Assembly: GCF_008632335.1 (NCBI RefSeq)
Contig: NZ_VWXX01000038.1
Coordinates: forward strand, 1-39,092
DNA length: 39,092 nt
Reading direction: 5' to 3'
Source: Thiohalocapsa marina
Lineage (GTDB): Bacteria > Pseudomonadota > Gammaproteobacteria > Chromatiales > Chromatiaceae
Shown piece by piece: positions 1-7,905 of this stretch (position 1 is the first letter of the stretch; every line of letters begins with the position of its first letter). A program made the translations under genes and the position numbers. Under the pieces are notes generated by a model. That model ran no database searches. It saw nothing but the letters and a program-made list of their open reading frames with translations, and was not told the origin of the DNA.

Positions 1-108
1 TAGCAAAGAACCACCAGATTTCGGCCCCAGCCTGAGTGGGTTGGGTGTCGGCTGGCGGGGGTCTCGATCGCAGGGATGCGATCGTGAAGCCTACAGGGAT
101 GTATTCAC
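1..108 (+). repeat. Truncated copy of structured intergenic repeat (copy 1)
   Basis: These 108 bases match 7906-8013 with a single difference (T at 85, A at 7990). The match stops at 108, so this copy has the left arm (GGGTTGGGTGTCGGC at 38-52) and the central hairpins but lacks the complementary right arm present in the full copy. The one mismatch falls in the stem of the first inner hairpin and shortens it. Sequence left of the window could extend the copy. It runs directly into the transporter remnant at 109. Confidence 0.85.
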
Positions 109-240
109 TTGGAGCGCAGCACGCGGCCGCACAGCCTGGCCTTGCCGCTGATTCTGGTCTTCGCGCTAGCGACGCCAGTGGGGGTCGTGATTGGTGGCGA
201 CTTCGTCCAGCTGCTCAGCGCCCAGGTCCATCATCTCTGA
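109..240 (+). pseudogene. Fragment of a ZIP-like metal transporter (remnant)
   Basis: Reading from 109, 43 codons end at a TGA (238-240) and encode a hydrophobic segment containing LPLILVFALATPVGVVIG. The TPxG...G pattern at the end of a membrane helix resembles the later transmembrane helices of ZIP-family zinc/iron transporters. No start codon is present: the frame meets a TGA at 85-87 inside the repeat, and nothing upstream resembles the missing helices. The segment is therefore either a degenerate remnant cut by the repeat or part of a gene broken left of the window. The family assignment rests on this short motif only, and an unrelated membrane protein tail remains possible. Confidence 0.35.
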
Positions 241-462
241 CCGCCCGGTCGCCGTCCGGCACGGACACCTCAGCCGGCCCAGATCCCGCCGAAAACCTCG
301 CGGTGCGCGTACCCATTGCAGGTTGGCACATTACGTACACCGTAGCCACAACCAGGTCTTGGCGATGGGCCTGCTAATGCCGGGGCGGCAAAGTTAAATA
401 CACTGTCACTACAACCAGCCGGGGGAAGTTTGTTCCCGTGGTGACGGAGTGGCGACCAGACG
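241..462. other. Intergenic stretch without recognisable gene
   Basis: No frame here has a credible start with ribosome-binding site or a recognisable product on either strand. The open frames that cross it also run antisense through the tRNA or the repeat. It is probably decayed sequence behind the transporter remnant. Confidence 0.5.
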
Positions 463-498
463 AAAAACGGCTTAGTCCCGGATGAGACTAAGCCGTTT
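463..498 (-). terminator. Rho-independent terminator of tRNA-Asn
   Basis: A perfect 13-bp inverted repeat (465-477 with 486-498) encloses an 8-nt loop. Read on the minus strand, the second arm ends in a run of five T (467-463). It lies 8 bp beyond the CCA end of the tRNA, so it fits as the terminator of the tRNA transcript. Confidence 0.9.
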
Positions 499-505
499 AT
501 CTTGT

Positions 506-581
506 TGGCTCCCCGAACTGGACTCGAACCAGTGACCCACTGATTAACAGTCAGTTGCTCTACCAACTGAGCTATCGGGGA
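506..581 (-). tRNA. tRNA-Asn (GTT)
   Basis: The minus strand holds a complete 76-nt tRNA including an encoded 3' CCA. The acceptor stem pairs TCCCCGA with TCGGGGA. The D-arm reads GCTCAGTTGGTAGAGC, the anticodon loop reads CTGTTAA with anticodon GTT, and the T-arm contains GGTTCGAGTCC. GTT decodes asparagine AAC/AAU codons. Promoter and terminator lie immediately on either side, so it is a single-gene transcription unit. Confidence 0.97.
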
Positions 582-597
582 AGAACTTAAGCCGCGA

Positions 598-626
598 ATT
601 CTAGTGCTGATTTACCGGGGTGTCAA
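598..626 (-). promoter_or_regulatory. Sigma-70 promoter of tRNA-Asn
   Basis: On the minus strand a perfect -35 box TTGACA (626-621) is followed after exactly 17 nt by TAGAAT (603-598). A GC-containing discriminator follows, and the tRNA starts at 581. Such near-consensus boxes with a GC-rich discriminator are usual for stable-RNA genes. Confidence 0.85.
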
Positions 627-639
627 GCACTGATTTGCA

Positions 640-1443
640 TCAGGACTTGCGCTGGCTGCGGCGCTGGCGTCGGCTGAACAGCGTCAGCACGGGCCCGGAC
701 AGGGCATAGGTCAGGATCATCAGGAACAGGATGATGGGCGGGTCCAGCACCACCAGGGCGATGCCGAGCATGACCAGCACGATCACCATGAATGGCACCC
801 GGCCGTGCAGGTCAAGCGCCTTGAAGCTGTGGTAGCGGAAGTTGCTCACCATCAGCAGGCCGGCGCCGGCGGTGAGCCCGGCCACCAGCCAGCTGACGCT
901 GGCGCCGTCGATGCCGTTGTCGGCGCCGATCCAGACCGCGGCGGCGACGATGGCCGCGGCAGAGGGGCTGGCAAGCCCCTGGAAGTAGCGCTTGTCGGCA
1001 ATACCCAGCTGGGCGTTGAAGCGCGCCAGCCGCAGTGCCGCGGCCGCGGTGTAGACGAAGGCCACCAGCCAGCCCAGCTTGCCGAGTCCTTCGAGGCTCC
1101 AGTGATGGGCAACCAGCGCCGGCGCAACGCCGAATGCCACCATGTCGGACAGGCTGTCGTACTCCGCGCCGAAGTTGGTCTGGGTGTTGGTCATGCGCGC
1201 GATGCGGCCGTCGAATCCGTCCAGGATCATGGCCACGAAGATGCCGATGGCCGCCTCTTCGAAGCGACCGGCGGTGGCCGAGAGGATGGCGTAGAAGCCG
1301 CAGAACAGTGCGGCGGTGGTGAACAGGTTGGGCAACAGGTAAATGCCGCGTCGCTGCGCGACCTGGCGACCGTTGGTCTCGGCGTCGTCCGGACGGCAGT
1401 CGTCCGTCGTCACTGATGCCGGTGTGTCTGCTTTGTGCTCCAT
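640..1443 (-). CDS. pssA: CDP-diacylglycerol-serine O-phosphatidyltransferase
   Basis: This integral membrane enzyme makes phosphatidylserine from CDP-diacylglycerol and serine, the first committed step to phosphatidylethanolamine. The 267-residue product has the CDP-alcohol phosphotransferase signature DGxxAR-x8-GxxxDxxxD: D78, G79, A82, R83, G92, D96 and D100 are all present. About 30 polar residues precede the first helix, and several hydrophobic helices follow the motif. Length fits the bacterial type II PssA family. The start is ATG at 1443 with only a weak purine-rich stretch upstream. The gene is divergent from hoxE and reads towards the tRNA, which has its own promoter. Confidence 0.93.
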   Translation of the reverse strand: MEHKADTPASVTTDDCRPDDAETNGRQVAQRRGIYLLPNLFTTAALFCGFYAILSATAGRFEEAAIGIFVAMILDGFDGRIARMTNTQTNFGAEYDSLSDMVAFGVAPALVAHHWSLEGLGKLGWLVAFVYTAAAALRLARFNAQLGIADKRYFQGLASPSAAAIVAAAVWIGADNGIDGASVSWLVAGLTAGAGLLMVSNFRYHSFKALDLHGRVPFMVIVLVMLGIALVVLDPPIILFLMILTYALSGPVLTLFSRRQRRSQRKS

Positions 1444-1604
1444 GGACGGCTCGCTCGGCGCTGCGACCGTTCCGGTCGCGGATGCAGCTCAGTATAGCGC
1501 CTCCCGTCAGCGCCGAAAAAGCGTCCAGACCGGTGCATGGCCATGGCTGCAGAAGCAATCCTGCACCTTCCTGCGGCATGGCGCGGGCGTCATGAAAGTT
1601 TATT

Positions 1605-1634
1605 TTGACAATTCGCATTGCCCATGTTTTCAAT
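1605..1634 (+). promoter_or_regulatory. Candidate sigma-70 promoter of the hox operon
   Basis: A perfect TTGACA at 1605-1610 is followed after 18 nt by TTCAAT (1629-1634), which matches four of six positions of the -10 consensus. It lies 54 bp upstream of the hoxE start in AT-richer sequence that stands out from its surroundings. The -10 is imperfect, so an activator may be needed. No sigma-54 motif is evident. Confidence 0.45.
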
Positions 1635-1687
1635 AGTGGAAAAGACGTCGCACCGGCAGACAGCGACGACGACCAAAGGGGCCCCAG

Positions 1688-2182
1688 ATGCAGCGACAAC
1701 GACCCGATCTGCCCAGTGCCGACAAGCGCTGGAAGCTGGTCAATGCCACCATGCGCCGCAACGGCTACGCTGAGCACGCGCTCATCGAGGCCCTGCACAG
1801 CGTTCAGGACGCCTTCGGCTACCTGGACGAGGAGGCCATGACCTTCGTGGCCGATTCCCTTGACCTGCCCCTGAGCAAGGTCTACGGGGTCGCGACCTTC
1901 TACCACCTGTTCGCGCTCAAGCCCAAGGGCCGACATGCCTGCGTGGTCTGCACCGGCACGGCTTGCTATATCAAGGGGGCCGGCGCGCTGATCGAGGGCA
2001 TCGAGCAGCGCTTCGGCGTCGCGCCGGGCGAGACCACCGCCGACAAGGCCCTGTCGGTCATGTCGGCGCGCTGTGTCGGTGCCTGCGGCCTGGCCCCGGC
2101 GGTGGTGCTGGACGGCACGGTCATCGGCAAGCTCGGCACCGAGCAGCTCGTCGCGCGCCTCGAGCAGGAGATCGCGGAATGA
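1688..2182 (+). CDS. hoxE: NAD-reducing hydrogenase diaphorase subunit HoxE
   Basis: HoxE belongs to the diaphorase half of the bidirectional hydrogenase and resembles NuoE of complex I. The 164-residue product has a helical N-terminal part and a thioredoxin-like domain that binds one [2Fe-2S] cluster. The ligand pattern is C88-x4-C93 and C129-x3-C133. The cluster is thought to exchange electrons with the HoxF flavin or with an outside partner. The ATG at 1688 has a good AAGGGG ribosome-binding site. The stop overlaps the hoxF start (ATGA at 2179), indicating translational coupling. A hoxE gene distinguishes this five-subunit type from the HoxFUYH enzyme first described in Ralstonia. Confidence 0.93.
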   Translation: MQRQRPDLPSADKRWKLVNATMRRNGYAEHALIEALHSVQDAFGYLDEEAMTFVADSLDLPLSKVYGVATFYHLFALKPKGRHACVVCTGTACYIKGAGALIEGIEQRFGVAPGETTADKALSVMSARCVGACGLAPAVVLDGTVIGKLGTEQLVARLEQEIAE

Positions 2183-3819
2183 ATCTGGACGACCTGGACG
2201 ACCTGGCCGATAAATACCGCCAGGAGGCTGCCGATGCAGAGGTCGAGGTGCGTGTCTGCATGGCCGCGAGCTGCCAGTCCTCGGGTGCCCAGCCGGTGTA
2301 CGACGCCCTGACGGCGGCCGGCGAGGCGACAGCCGATGCACCTGGCCGCAAGTGCCGCATCAAGGGCGTCGGCTGCATGGGGCTCTGCTCAGCCGGCCCC
2401 CTTGTCGCCGTCGCCGGGCCTGAAGACGGCCTGAACGAATCCGTCATCTACCGTGACGTGACCCCGGACGACGCCGGCGAGATCCTGACCAGCGCCGTCG
2501 ACCCCAAGGCATCGCCCGTCGCACGTCTGCACTGCCCGAGCGACCTGCCCTTCTTCGCCCGCCAGCAGCGGGTGGTGCTCGAGCACTCGGGCATCATCGA
2601 CCCCAACAGTTTCCGCGGCTATGTGGTCGTCGGCGGCTACAGTGCCATGGTCCGGGCCCTGACCGAGATGACGCCCACCGACGTCATTGCCGAGATCACC
2701 ACCAGCGGCCTGCGTGGGCGTGGCGGTGGCGGCTATCCCACCGGACTCAAGTGGTCGACGGTGGCGAAGACACCGGCGGAGCAAAAGTACGTCATCTGCA
2801 ACGCCGACGAGGGCGATCCGGGCGCCTTCATGGACCGGGCCATCCTGGAGTCCGACCCCCATCGGGTGCTGGAGGGCATGGCCATCGCCGCCTATGCCAT
2901 CGGCGCCAACAAGGGCTTTGTCTATGTGCGCGCCGAGTATCCCCTGGCGGTGGAGCGCCTGAAGACGGCGATCCGCAAGGCCAAGCGCTCGGGCTTTCTC
3001 GGCAACCACATCTGCGACACCGAGTTCAATTTCGATATCGAGATCCGCCTCGGCGCCGGCGCCTTCGTCTGTGGCGAGGAGACCGCCCTGATGGCCTCCA
3101 TCGAAGGCGGTCGCGGCCAGCCGCGCCCGCGTCCGCCCTATCCCGCCGAGTCCGGACTCTGGGGCCATCCGACGCTGATCAACAATGTCGAGACCTTCGC
3201 CAACATCGCGCCCATCATCCGCGAGGGCGGCGACTGGTTTGCCGCCATGGGCACCGAGCGCTCCAAGGGCACCAAGGTCTTCGCGTTGGCTGGCACCATT
3301 GTCAACACGGGTCTGATCGAGGTGCCCATGGGCACCACGCTGCGCGACATCATCGAGGTGATCGGTGGCGGCATCCCGGGGGGCAAGGCCTTCAAGGCGG
3401 TGCAGACAGGCGGCCCCTCCGGCGGCTGCGTGCCCGAGGCGCATCTGGACGTTGCCGTGGACTACGACAGCCTCAAGACCCTGGGCACCATGATGGGCTC
3501 GGGCGGCATGATCGTCATGGACGAGACGGCGAGCATGGTGGACGTGGCGCGCTACTTCATGGAGTTCTGCATGAGCGAGTCCTGCGGCAAGTGCGTTCCC
3601 TGCCGCACCGGCACCTGGCAGATGCACAGCCTGCTGGACCGGATCGCCAGGTCCCGCGCCAGCCGCTCTGACCTGACCCTGCTGGAAGAGCTCTGCGAGG
3701 TGGTTCAGGCCACCAGCCTCTGCGGCCTGGGCCAGACCGCGCCGAATCCGGTCCTGAGCACGCTGCGCTACTTCCGCGACGAATACGAGCAGAAGCTCAC
3801 CACACCCTCTGGCCACTGA
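2179..3819 (+). CDS. hoxF: NAD-reducing hydrogenase diaphorase subunit HoxF
   Basis: HoxF carries the NAD(H) site, FMN and a [4Fe-4S] cluster and corresponds to NuoF fused to a NuoE-like domain. In the 546-residue product the N-terminal ferredoxin-like domain has C27-x4-C32 and C66-x3-C70. The NADH-binding glycine-rich loop is [13 protein letters not shown] (180-192). The FMN site [13 protein letters not shown] spans 208-220, and the [4Fe-4S] ligands are C469, C472, C475 and C515. The frame stays open further upstream, but the ATG at 2179 overlaps the hoxE stop and gives the normal N-terminus. It works with HoxE and HoxU to pass electrons between NAD(H) and the hydrogenase module. Confidence 0.94.
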   Translation: MNLDDLDDLADKYRQEAADAEVEVRVCMAASCQSSGAQPVYDALTAAGEATADAPGRKCRIKGVGCMGLCSAGPLVAVAGPEDGLNESVIYRDVTPDDAGEILTSAVDPKASPVARLHCPSDLPFFARQQRVVLEHSGIIDPNSFRGYVVVGGYSAMVRALTEMTPTDVIAEITTSGLRGRGGGGYPTGLKWSTVAKTPAEQKYVICNADEGDPGAFMDRAILESDPHRVLEGMAIAAYAIGANKGFVYVRAEYPLAVERLKTAIRKAKRSGFLGNHICDTEFNFDIEIRLGAGAFVCGEETALMASIEGGRGQPRPRPPYPAESGLWGHPTLINNVETFANIAPIIREGGDWFAAMGTERSKGTKVFALAGTIVNTGLIEVPMGTTLRDIIEVIGGGIPGGKAFKAVQTGGPSGGCVPEAHLDVAVDYDSLKTLGTMMGSGGMIVMDETASMVDVARYFMEFCMSESCGKCVPCRTGTWQMHSLLDRIARSRASRSDLTLLEELCEVVQATSLCGLGQTAPNPVLSTLRYFRDEYEQKLTTPSGH

Positions 3820-3845
3820 ACGGCAACCAGGCCCCGGAGCACCCG

Positions 3846-4577
3846 ATGCCCCTACCCGCCCCACAAGCCAATGTCCGCGTTGTCACGCTGAAGATCGACG
3901 GGCTCGATCTCTCAGCGCGCGAGGACGAGACCCTCATCGAGGTCTGCCGCGAGAACAAGATCCCCATCCCCAGCCTGTGCTGGATGGAGGGCCTGTCCAT
4001 CGTCGGCGCCTGCCGGCTGTGCATGGTGGAGGTGAGCGGCAGCAACCGCCTGGTCGCCGCTTGCTCCACGCGCGTCGCCGAGGGCATGGAGGTGCAGACC
4101 AATACCGAGCAGCTGCAGCGCTATCGGCGCACCCTGGTGGAGTTGCTTTTCGCCGAGCGCAATCACGTCTGCTCGGTCTGCGTCTCCAACGGCCATTGCG
4201 AGCTGCAATGGCTGGCTCAGACATGCGGCGTCGACCATGTGCGCATGCCCTATCGCAACGCCGGCTACGAGGTGGACAGCTCCCACGAGATGTTCCGCGT
4301 CGATCACAACCGCTGCGTGCTCTGCACCCGCTGCGTGCGCGTCTGCGACGAGATCGAGGGCGCTCACACCTGGGACGTCATGGGGCGCGGCAGCGACTGC
4401 AAGGTCATCACCGACCTGGCCCGCCCCTGGGGCGACAGCAGCACCTGCACCAGCTGCGGCAAGTGCGTGCAGGTCTGTCCCACCGGCGCCCTGGTGAAGC
4501 AGGGCACATCGGTGGGCGAGATGGTCAAAGACCAACAGTTCCTGCCGATCCTGGCCCGACGGAGGCATCTGCGATGA
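3846..4577 (+). CDS. hoxU: NAD-reducing hydrogenase subunit HoxU
   Basis: HoxU is the iron-sulfur wire between the diaphorase and hydrogenase halves and is homologous to the N-terminal part of NuoG. In the 243-residue product the [2Fe-2S] ligands are C45, C56, C59 and C73. A His-Cys [4Fe-4S] site follows (H107, C109, C112, C118). Two ferredoxin-type [4Fe-4S] motifs then appear (C157/160/163/167 and C201/204/207/211). All ligand sets are complete. The ATG at 3846 has a GGAG ribosome-binding site. The stop overlaps the hoxY start (ATGA at 4574), so the two should be translated together. Confidence 0.94.
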   Translation: MPLPAPQANVRVVTLKIDGLDLSAREDETLIEVCRENKIPIPSLCWMEGLSIVGACRLCMVEVSGSNRLVAACSTRVAEGMEVQTNTEQLQRYRRTLVELLFAERNHVCSVCVSNGHCELQWLAQTCGVDHVRMPYRNAGYEVDSSHEMFRVDHNRCVLCTRCVRVCDEIEGAHTWDVMGRGSDCKVITDLARPWGDSSTCTSCGKCVQVCPTGALVKQGTSVGEMVKDQQFLPILARRRHLR

Positions 4578-5218
4578 ACACCCCCGCGACAGCATCGATG
4601 AGCCACCCGGCCGCCGGGACAGGCGCGGAGCCAGCATCGGAGTCGGCAGCGGAATCCGCACAGGCACCGACGTCGGGATCGCCACCGCGCAAGGTGACCA
4701 TCGCCACCGCCTGGCTCGATGGCTGCTCGGGCTGCCACATGTCGTTTCTGGACATGGACGAGCGGCTCATCGCCCTGGCCGATTGCATCGACATGGTCTA
4801 CAGCCCGCTGGTGGACAGCAAGACGCTACCGGATCAGGTGGACGTCGGCATCCTCGAGGGCTCCATCAGCAACGAAGAAGACTTGCACAAGGCGCGCGAA
4901 TTCCGCCAGCGCTGCACGCTGCTGGTGAGCCTGGGGGATTGCGCTGTGAACGGCAATGTCCCGGCCATGCGCAATCCATTCAAGCTCGACGCCGTGATCG
5001 AGCGCGCCTATCGAGACAACGTCGAGGTGAACCCGCAGATCCCCACCGAGGGCGTGCCGCGACTGCTGCCCGTGGTACAACCCATCCATGGCGTGGTCAA
5101 GGTCGACATCTTCGTGCCGGGCTGCCCGCCACGCGCCGATGCCATCCACTATGTGCTGAGCGAGCTCATCGCCGGGCGCACGCCGGACCCGAGCCAGGTG
5201 ACGCGCTTCGGCGCCTGA
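4574..5218 (+). CDS. hoxY: NAD-reducing [NiFe]-hydrogenase small subunit HoxY
   Basis: HoxY is the small hydrogenase subunit and holds the proximal [4Fe-4S] cluster next to the HoxH active site. The four ligands are visible: C51 and C54 in CSGCHMS, C123 in GDCA and C184 in PGCPP. There is no twin-arginine signal, as expected for a cytoplasmic enzyme. The product is 214 residues, longer than the usual roughly 180. The excess is an Ala/Ser/Pro/Glu-rich stretch of about 38 residues before [11 protein letters not shown]. An internal ATG at codon 9 would shorten it only slightly. The start overlapping the hoxU stop supports the long form. Confidence 0.93.
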   Translation: MNTPATASMSHPAAGTGAEPASESAAESAQAPTSGSPPRKVTIATAWLDGCSGCHMSFLDMDERLIALADCIDMVYSPLVDSKTLPDQVDVGILEGSISNEEDLHKAREFRQRCTLLVSLGDCAVNGNVPAMRNPFKLDAVIERAYRDNVEVNPQIPTEGVPRLLPVVQPIHGVVKVDIFVPGCPPRADAIHYVLSELIAGRTPDPSQVTRFGA

Positions 5219-5236
5219 GGAGTCGCCTTCGCCATC

Positions 5237-5788
5237 ATGCTCAGTCCAACCCGCCCATTGCCTTGCCGATGTGCTGCCCGCCACCGCGCCGCCGCCCTCG
5301 CCGGGCTGCTCGGCGGTGGTCTGGCCATCGCGCCGGCAACACTGCCGGCCCAGCCCACCGACGAGCGCCTGTCCGAGCTAGAGAGGCAGGTCAGTGCACT
5401 CGCCCAGCGCGTGATGGCGCTCGAGAACGACCGCGGCGCCACCACCCTGCCGCCCACGGACGGTATCGTCTGGCAGGTCGGCGACGCCCTCGGTAACGGT
5501 GTGCTCAAGATCGCGTACAAGCAATTCGATCCGACCAGCGGGCGTCTGGAGATGCTGCTACAGATCACTGCGCCGCTGCAGGAACCGGAACGCTGGACCG
5601 CCGTCGGCGCAGAGGTCCCGCTCACGGCGACGCTGCGCAGCGCCGACGGTAGCGAGATCAGCCAGGCCTTTCGGCTGGCCCGCGGTGGCAGCACGGAACC
5701 GGGGGCGCACCTGCATCTCATCGCAGAGATCGACCCGGCGCGGGCGGCCGCGGCCCGCCAAGTCATCCTCGGCGCCCCCGGCAACTGA
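5237..5788 (+). CDS. Exported protein of unknown function inside the hox operon
   Basis: I do not recognise this 183-residue protein. Residues 1-38 look like a signal peptide: an arginine-rich start, then a hydrophobic Ala/Leu/Gly stretch ending PATLPAQP. A short predicted coiled coil follows (about 43-65, with a heptad-like LSELERQVSALAQRVMALE). The rest is a compact, probably beta-rich domain with no cysteine or metal-ligand cluster. It sits in the same direction between hoxY (18 bp upstream) and hoxH (71 bp downstream), so it is almost certainly on the hydrogenase mRNA. HoxEFUYH is cytoplasmic, so an exported partner is unexpected. A GAGGAG sequence precedes the ATG by about 13 nt. Confidence 0.8.
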   Translation: MLSPTRPLPCRCAARHRAAALAGLLGGGLAIAPATLPAQPTDERLSELERQVSALAQRVMALENDRGATTLPPTDGIVWQVGDALGNGVLKIAYKQFDPTSGRLEMLLQITAPLQEPERWTAVGAEVPLTATLRSADGSEISQAFRLARGGSTEPGAHLHLIAEIDPARAAAARQVILGAPGN

Positions 5789-5859
5789 GGCCAGCAACAG
5801 ACGGTCATTGGCCCCGCTTACGCCGTCAAGATGTCACATCACCCCACCGGATACCAGAC

Positions 5860-7290
5860 ATGAGCCGCACCATCAGCATCGAACCGGTCACCCGCATCGA
5901 GGGCCATGCGCGCATCACGCTGCAGCTGGCCGATACCGGCGAGGTGGAAGACGCCAAGTTCCATCTGACCCAATTCCGCGGCTTCGAGAAGTTCTGCGAA
6001 GGCCGCCCCTACCGCGAGATGCCCGCCCTCACGGCGCGCACCTGCGGCATCTGCCCGGTCAGCCACCTGCTCGCGTCGAACAAGGCCTGCGACGACCTGC
6101 TGGCCGTCACCATCCCGCCGACGGCTGAGAAGCTCCGGCGCATCATGAACCTGGCCCAGCTGGTGCAGTCGCACGCCCTGAGCTTCTTCCACCTGTCCTC
6201 GCCGGACCTGCTGCTGGGCTGGGACTCGGACCCGGCCCGGCGCAACATCTTCGGCGTCATGGCGCAGGATCCGCAGCTGGCCCGAAACGGCATCCGCCTG
6301 CGCCAGATCGGCCAGACCATCATCGAGATGCTGGGCGGCAAGAAGATCCACCCCACCTGGGTCGTGCCCGGCGGTGTCAACGAGGCACTATCGGAGGACA
6401 AGCGCAGCGCCATGCTCGCGATGCTGCCCGAGGGGCTGCAGATCGCCAAGGACACCTACGCCTTCTTCAAGACTCTGGTACCCAAGTTCAAGGACGAGGC
6501 CGAGCACTTCGGCACCATGCCGACCCTGTTCCTGAGCCTGGTCTCGCGCGAGGGCAACCTGGAGCATTACGACGGCTTCCTGCGCGTCAAGGACGCCCAG
6601 GGCCGCATCGTCGAGGACGAGGTGCCGCCGAGCGACTATGAGCGCATCATCGGCGAGGCCGTCGAGGACTTCTCCTACATGAAGTTCCCCTACTACAAGC
6701 CGCTGGGCTATCCTCGGGGCATCTATCGGGTCGGCCCCCTGGCCCGGCTCAACAACGCCGATGCCTGCGGCACCCCCTTCGCCGATGTCGCCCTGGCCGA
6801 GTTCCGCACCCTGCAGGAGGACTCCGGCCCCGTGGCCTCCAGCTTCCACTACCACTATGCGCGGCTGGTGGAGATCATCTTCGCGCTGGAGAGCATGCAG
6901 CGGCTACTCAAGGACCCCAAGATCCTCGACACCCGCGTGCGCGCCCGTGCCCGCGGCAACCGCAGCGAGGGCATCGGTGTCTCCGAGGCGCCGCGCGGCA
7001 CCCTGATGCACCACTACAAGATCGACGAGCACGGCCTCATCACCTGGGTGGACCTCATCATCGCCACCGGCCACAACAACCTGGCCATGAACCGCAGCAT
7101 CAGGCAGGTGGCCGACGCCTACGTCGACGGCAACGACATCAAGGAAGGGATGCTCAACCGCGTCGAGGCCGTGATCCGCTGCTACGATCCCTGCCTGTCC
7201 TGCGCCTCCCACGCCTTCGGCCAGATGCCCATGGTCATCGAGGTCAAGGACGCCGCCGGGCAGGTCGTCAAGCGCCTGGCGCGGGATTGA
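5860..7290 (+). CDS. hoxH: NAD-reducing [NiFe]-hydrogenase large subunit HoxH
   Basis: HoxH carries the Ni-Fe active site that splits or makes H2. The 476-residue product has the N-terminal motif RTCGICPVSH with ligands C62 and C65. The C-terminal motif is DPCLSCASH with C445, C448 and H451. The 25 residues after H451 are the expected C-terminal extension removed by a maturation protease once nickel is inserted, and hoxW follows 72 bp downstream. Length and motifs fit the NAD-linked group of [NiFe] hydrogenases. No hyp maturation genes are in the window, so cofactor assembly must be encoded elsewhere. Confidence 0.96.
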   Translation: MSRTISIEPVTRIEGHARITLQLADTGEVEDAKFHLTQFRGFEKFCEGRPYREMPALTARTCGICPVSHLLASNKACDDLLAVTIPPTAEKLRRIMNLAQLVQSHALSFFHLSSPDLLLGWDSDPARRNIFGVMAQDPQLARNGIRLRQIGQTIIEMLGGKKIHPTWVVPGGVNEALSEDKRSAMLAMLPEGLQIAKDTYAFFKTLVPKFKDEAEHFGTMPTLFLSLVSREGNLEHYDGFLRVKDAQGRIVEDEVPPSDYERIIGEAVEDFSYMKFPYYKPLGYPRGIYRVGPLARLNNADACGTPFADVALAEFRTLQEDSGPVASSFHYHYARLVEIIFALESMQRLLKDPKILDTRVRARARGNRSEGIGVSEAPRGTLMHHYKIDEHGLITWVDLIIATGHNNLAMNRSIRQVADAYVDGNDIKEGMLNRVEAVIRCYDPCLSCASHAFGQMPMVIEVKDAAGQVVKRLARD

Positions 7291-7362
7291 ACCGACGGAC
7301 TCCCGGCCGGATTCCGCCCAGACGCACCCCGGACTTATGCCATACGCATCACGCACCCAGCC

Positions 7363-7833
7363 ATGACCAGCCGACGCGCACTGATCATCGGCTATGGCAG
7401 CCCGATCCGCGGCGATGACGCCATCGGTCCCCTGGCGGCCGACCGACTGGCATCACTGAAGGAGGCGGGACGCCTGCCGGACAGCGTCGACATCCAGTCC
7501 CGCCACATCCTCACGGCCGAGCTGGTGGAGGACATGCAGGGTGCGGACCTGGCGCTGTTTCTCGATGCCTCCGCCGACACCGCCCCCGGCGAGGTTCGCT
7601 GCAGGCCCCTAACACCGGACGCCACGGCACTGTCCACCATGGCCCACTTTCACGACCCCCGCGAGCTGCTCGCCTGGTGCCAGGCCCTCTACGGCAAGGC
7701 GCCCGAGGCTTGGCTCATCTCCGCCGGGGGGGCCGAGTGGGGCTACGCCAGCTACCAGCTCAGCGCGACCGCCCAGGCCGCACTGGAGCCGATGATCGGA
7801 CAGGTCCTGGAAAAGATCGGCGTCACCACTTAG
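7363..7833 (+). CDS. hoxW: Hydrogenase maturation protease HoxW
   Basis: The 156-residue product belongs to the HycI/HupD/HoxW family of nickel-dependent endopeptidases. These remove the C-terminal tail of the large subunit after the Ni-Fe centre is built. The N-terminal signature GYGSPIRGDDAIG (about 10-22) carries one metal-binding acidic residue, and LFLDAS near residue 68 is the second expected acidic region. Placement directly after hoxH implies HoxH is its substrate. It ends the hox operon and is followed by small hairpins and the full repeat. Confidence 0.92.
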   Translation: MTSRRALIIGYGSPIRGDDAIGPLAADRLASLKEAGRLPDSVDIQSRHILTAELVEDMQGADLALFLDASADTAPGEVRCRPLTPDATALSTMAHFHDPRELLAWCQALYGKAPEAWLISAGGAEWGYASYQLSATAQAALEPMIGQVLEKIGVTT

Positions 7834-7897
7834 GGACAGGAGGTCCCGCGTGCTGATTGCTGGCCTGGATCCTATCAGGGAGGCCAATCAATCAGCA
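7833..7897 (+). terminator. Hairpins after hoxW, possible end of hox mRNA
   Basis: A small hairpin (GGGAC 7833-7837 with GTCCC 7843-7847) starts within the hoxW stop codon. A stronger one follows: 7852-7866 pairs with 7881-7896 apart from one mismatch or bulge, around a 14-nt loop. No T-run follows, so these may protect the 3' end or assist Rho and need not be an intrinsic terminator. The structured repeat begins 9 bp further on. Confidence 0.45.
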
Positions 7898-7905
7898 GCT
7901 TGGTC

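Noticed and set aside
36-377. Open frame starting inside repeat copy 1
   Set aside because: Its first half is the repeat itself, which recurs in an intergenic setting at 7941, and the product resembles nothing. Repeats create such frames by chance.
812-2341. 509-codon minus-strand frame across pssA and hoxE
   Set aside because: It is out of frame with pssA and antisense to hoxE, with Arg/Pro/Gly-rich composition typical of shadow frames in GC-rich DNA.
506-7833. tRNA-Asn plus hox as an integrative element
   Set aside because: No integrase, no repeated tRNA 3' end and no change in composition were seen; pssA between them is a housekeeping gene.
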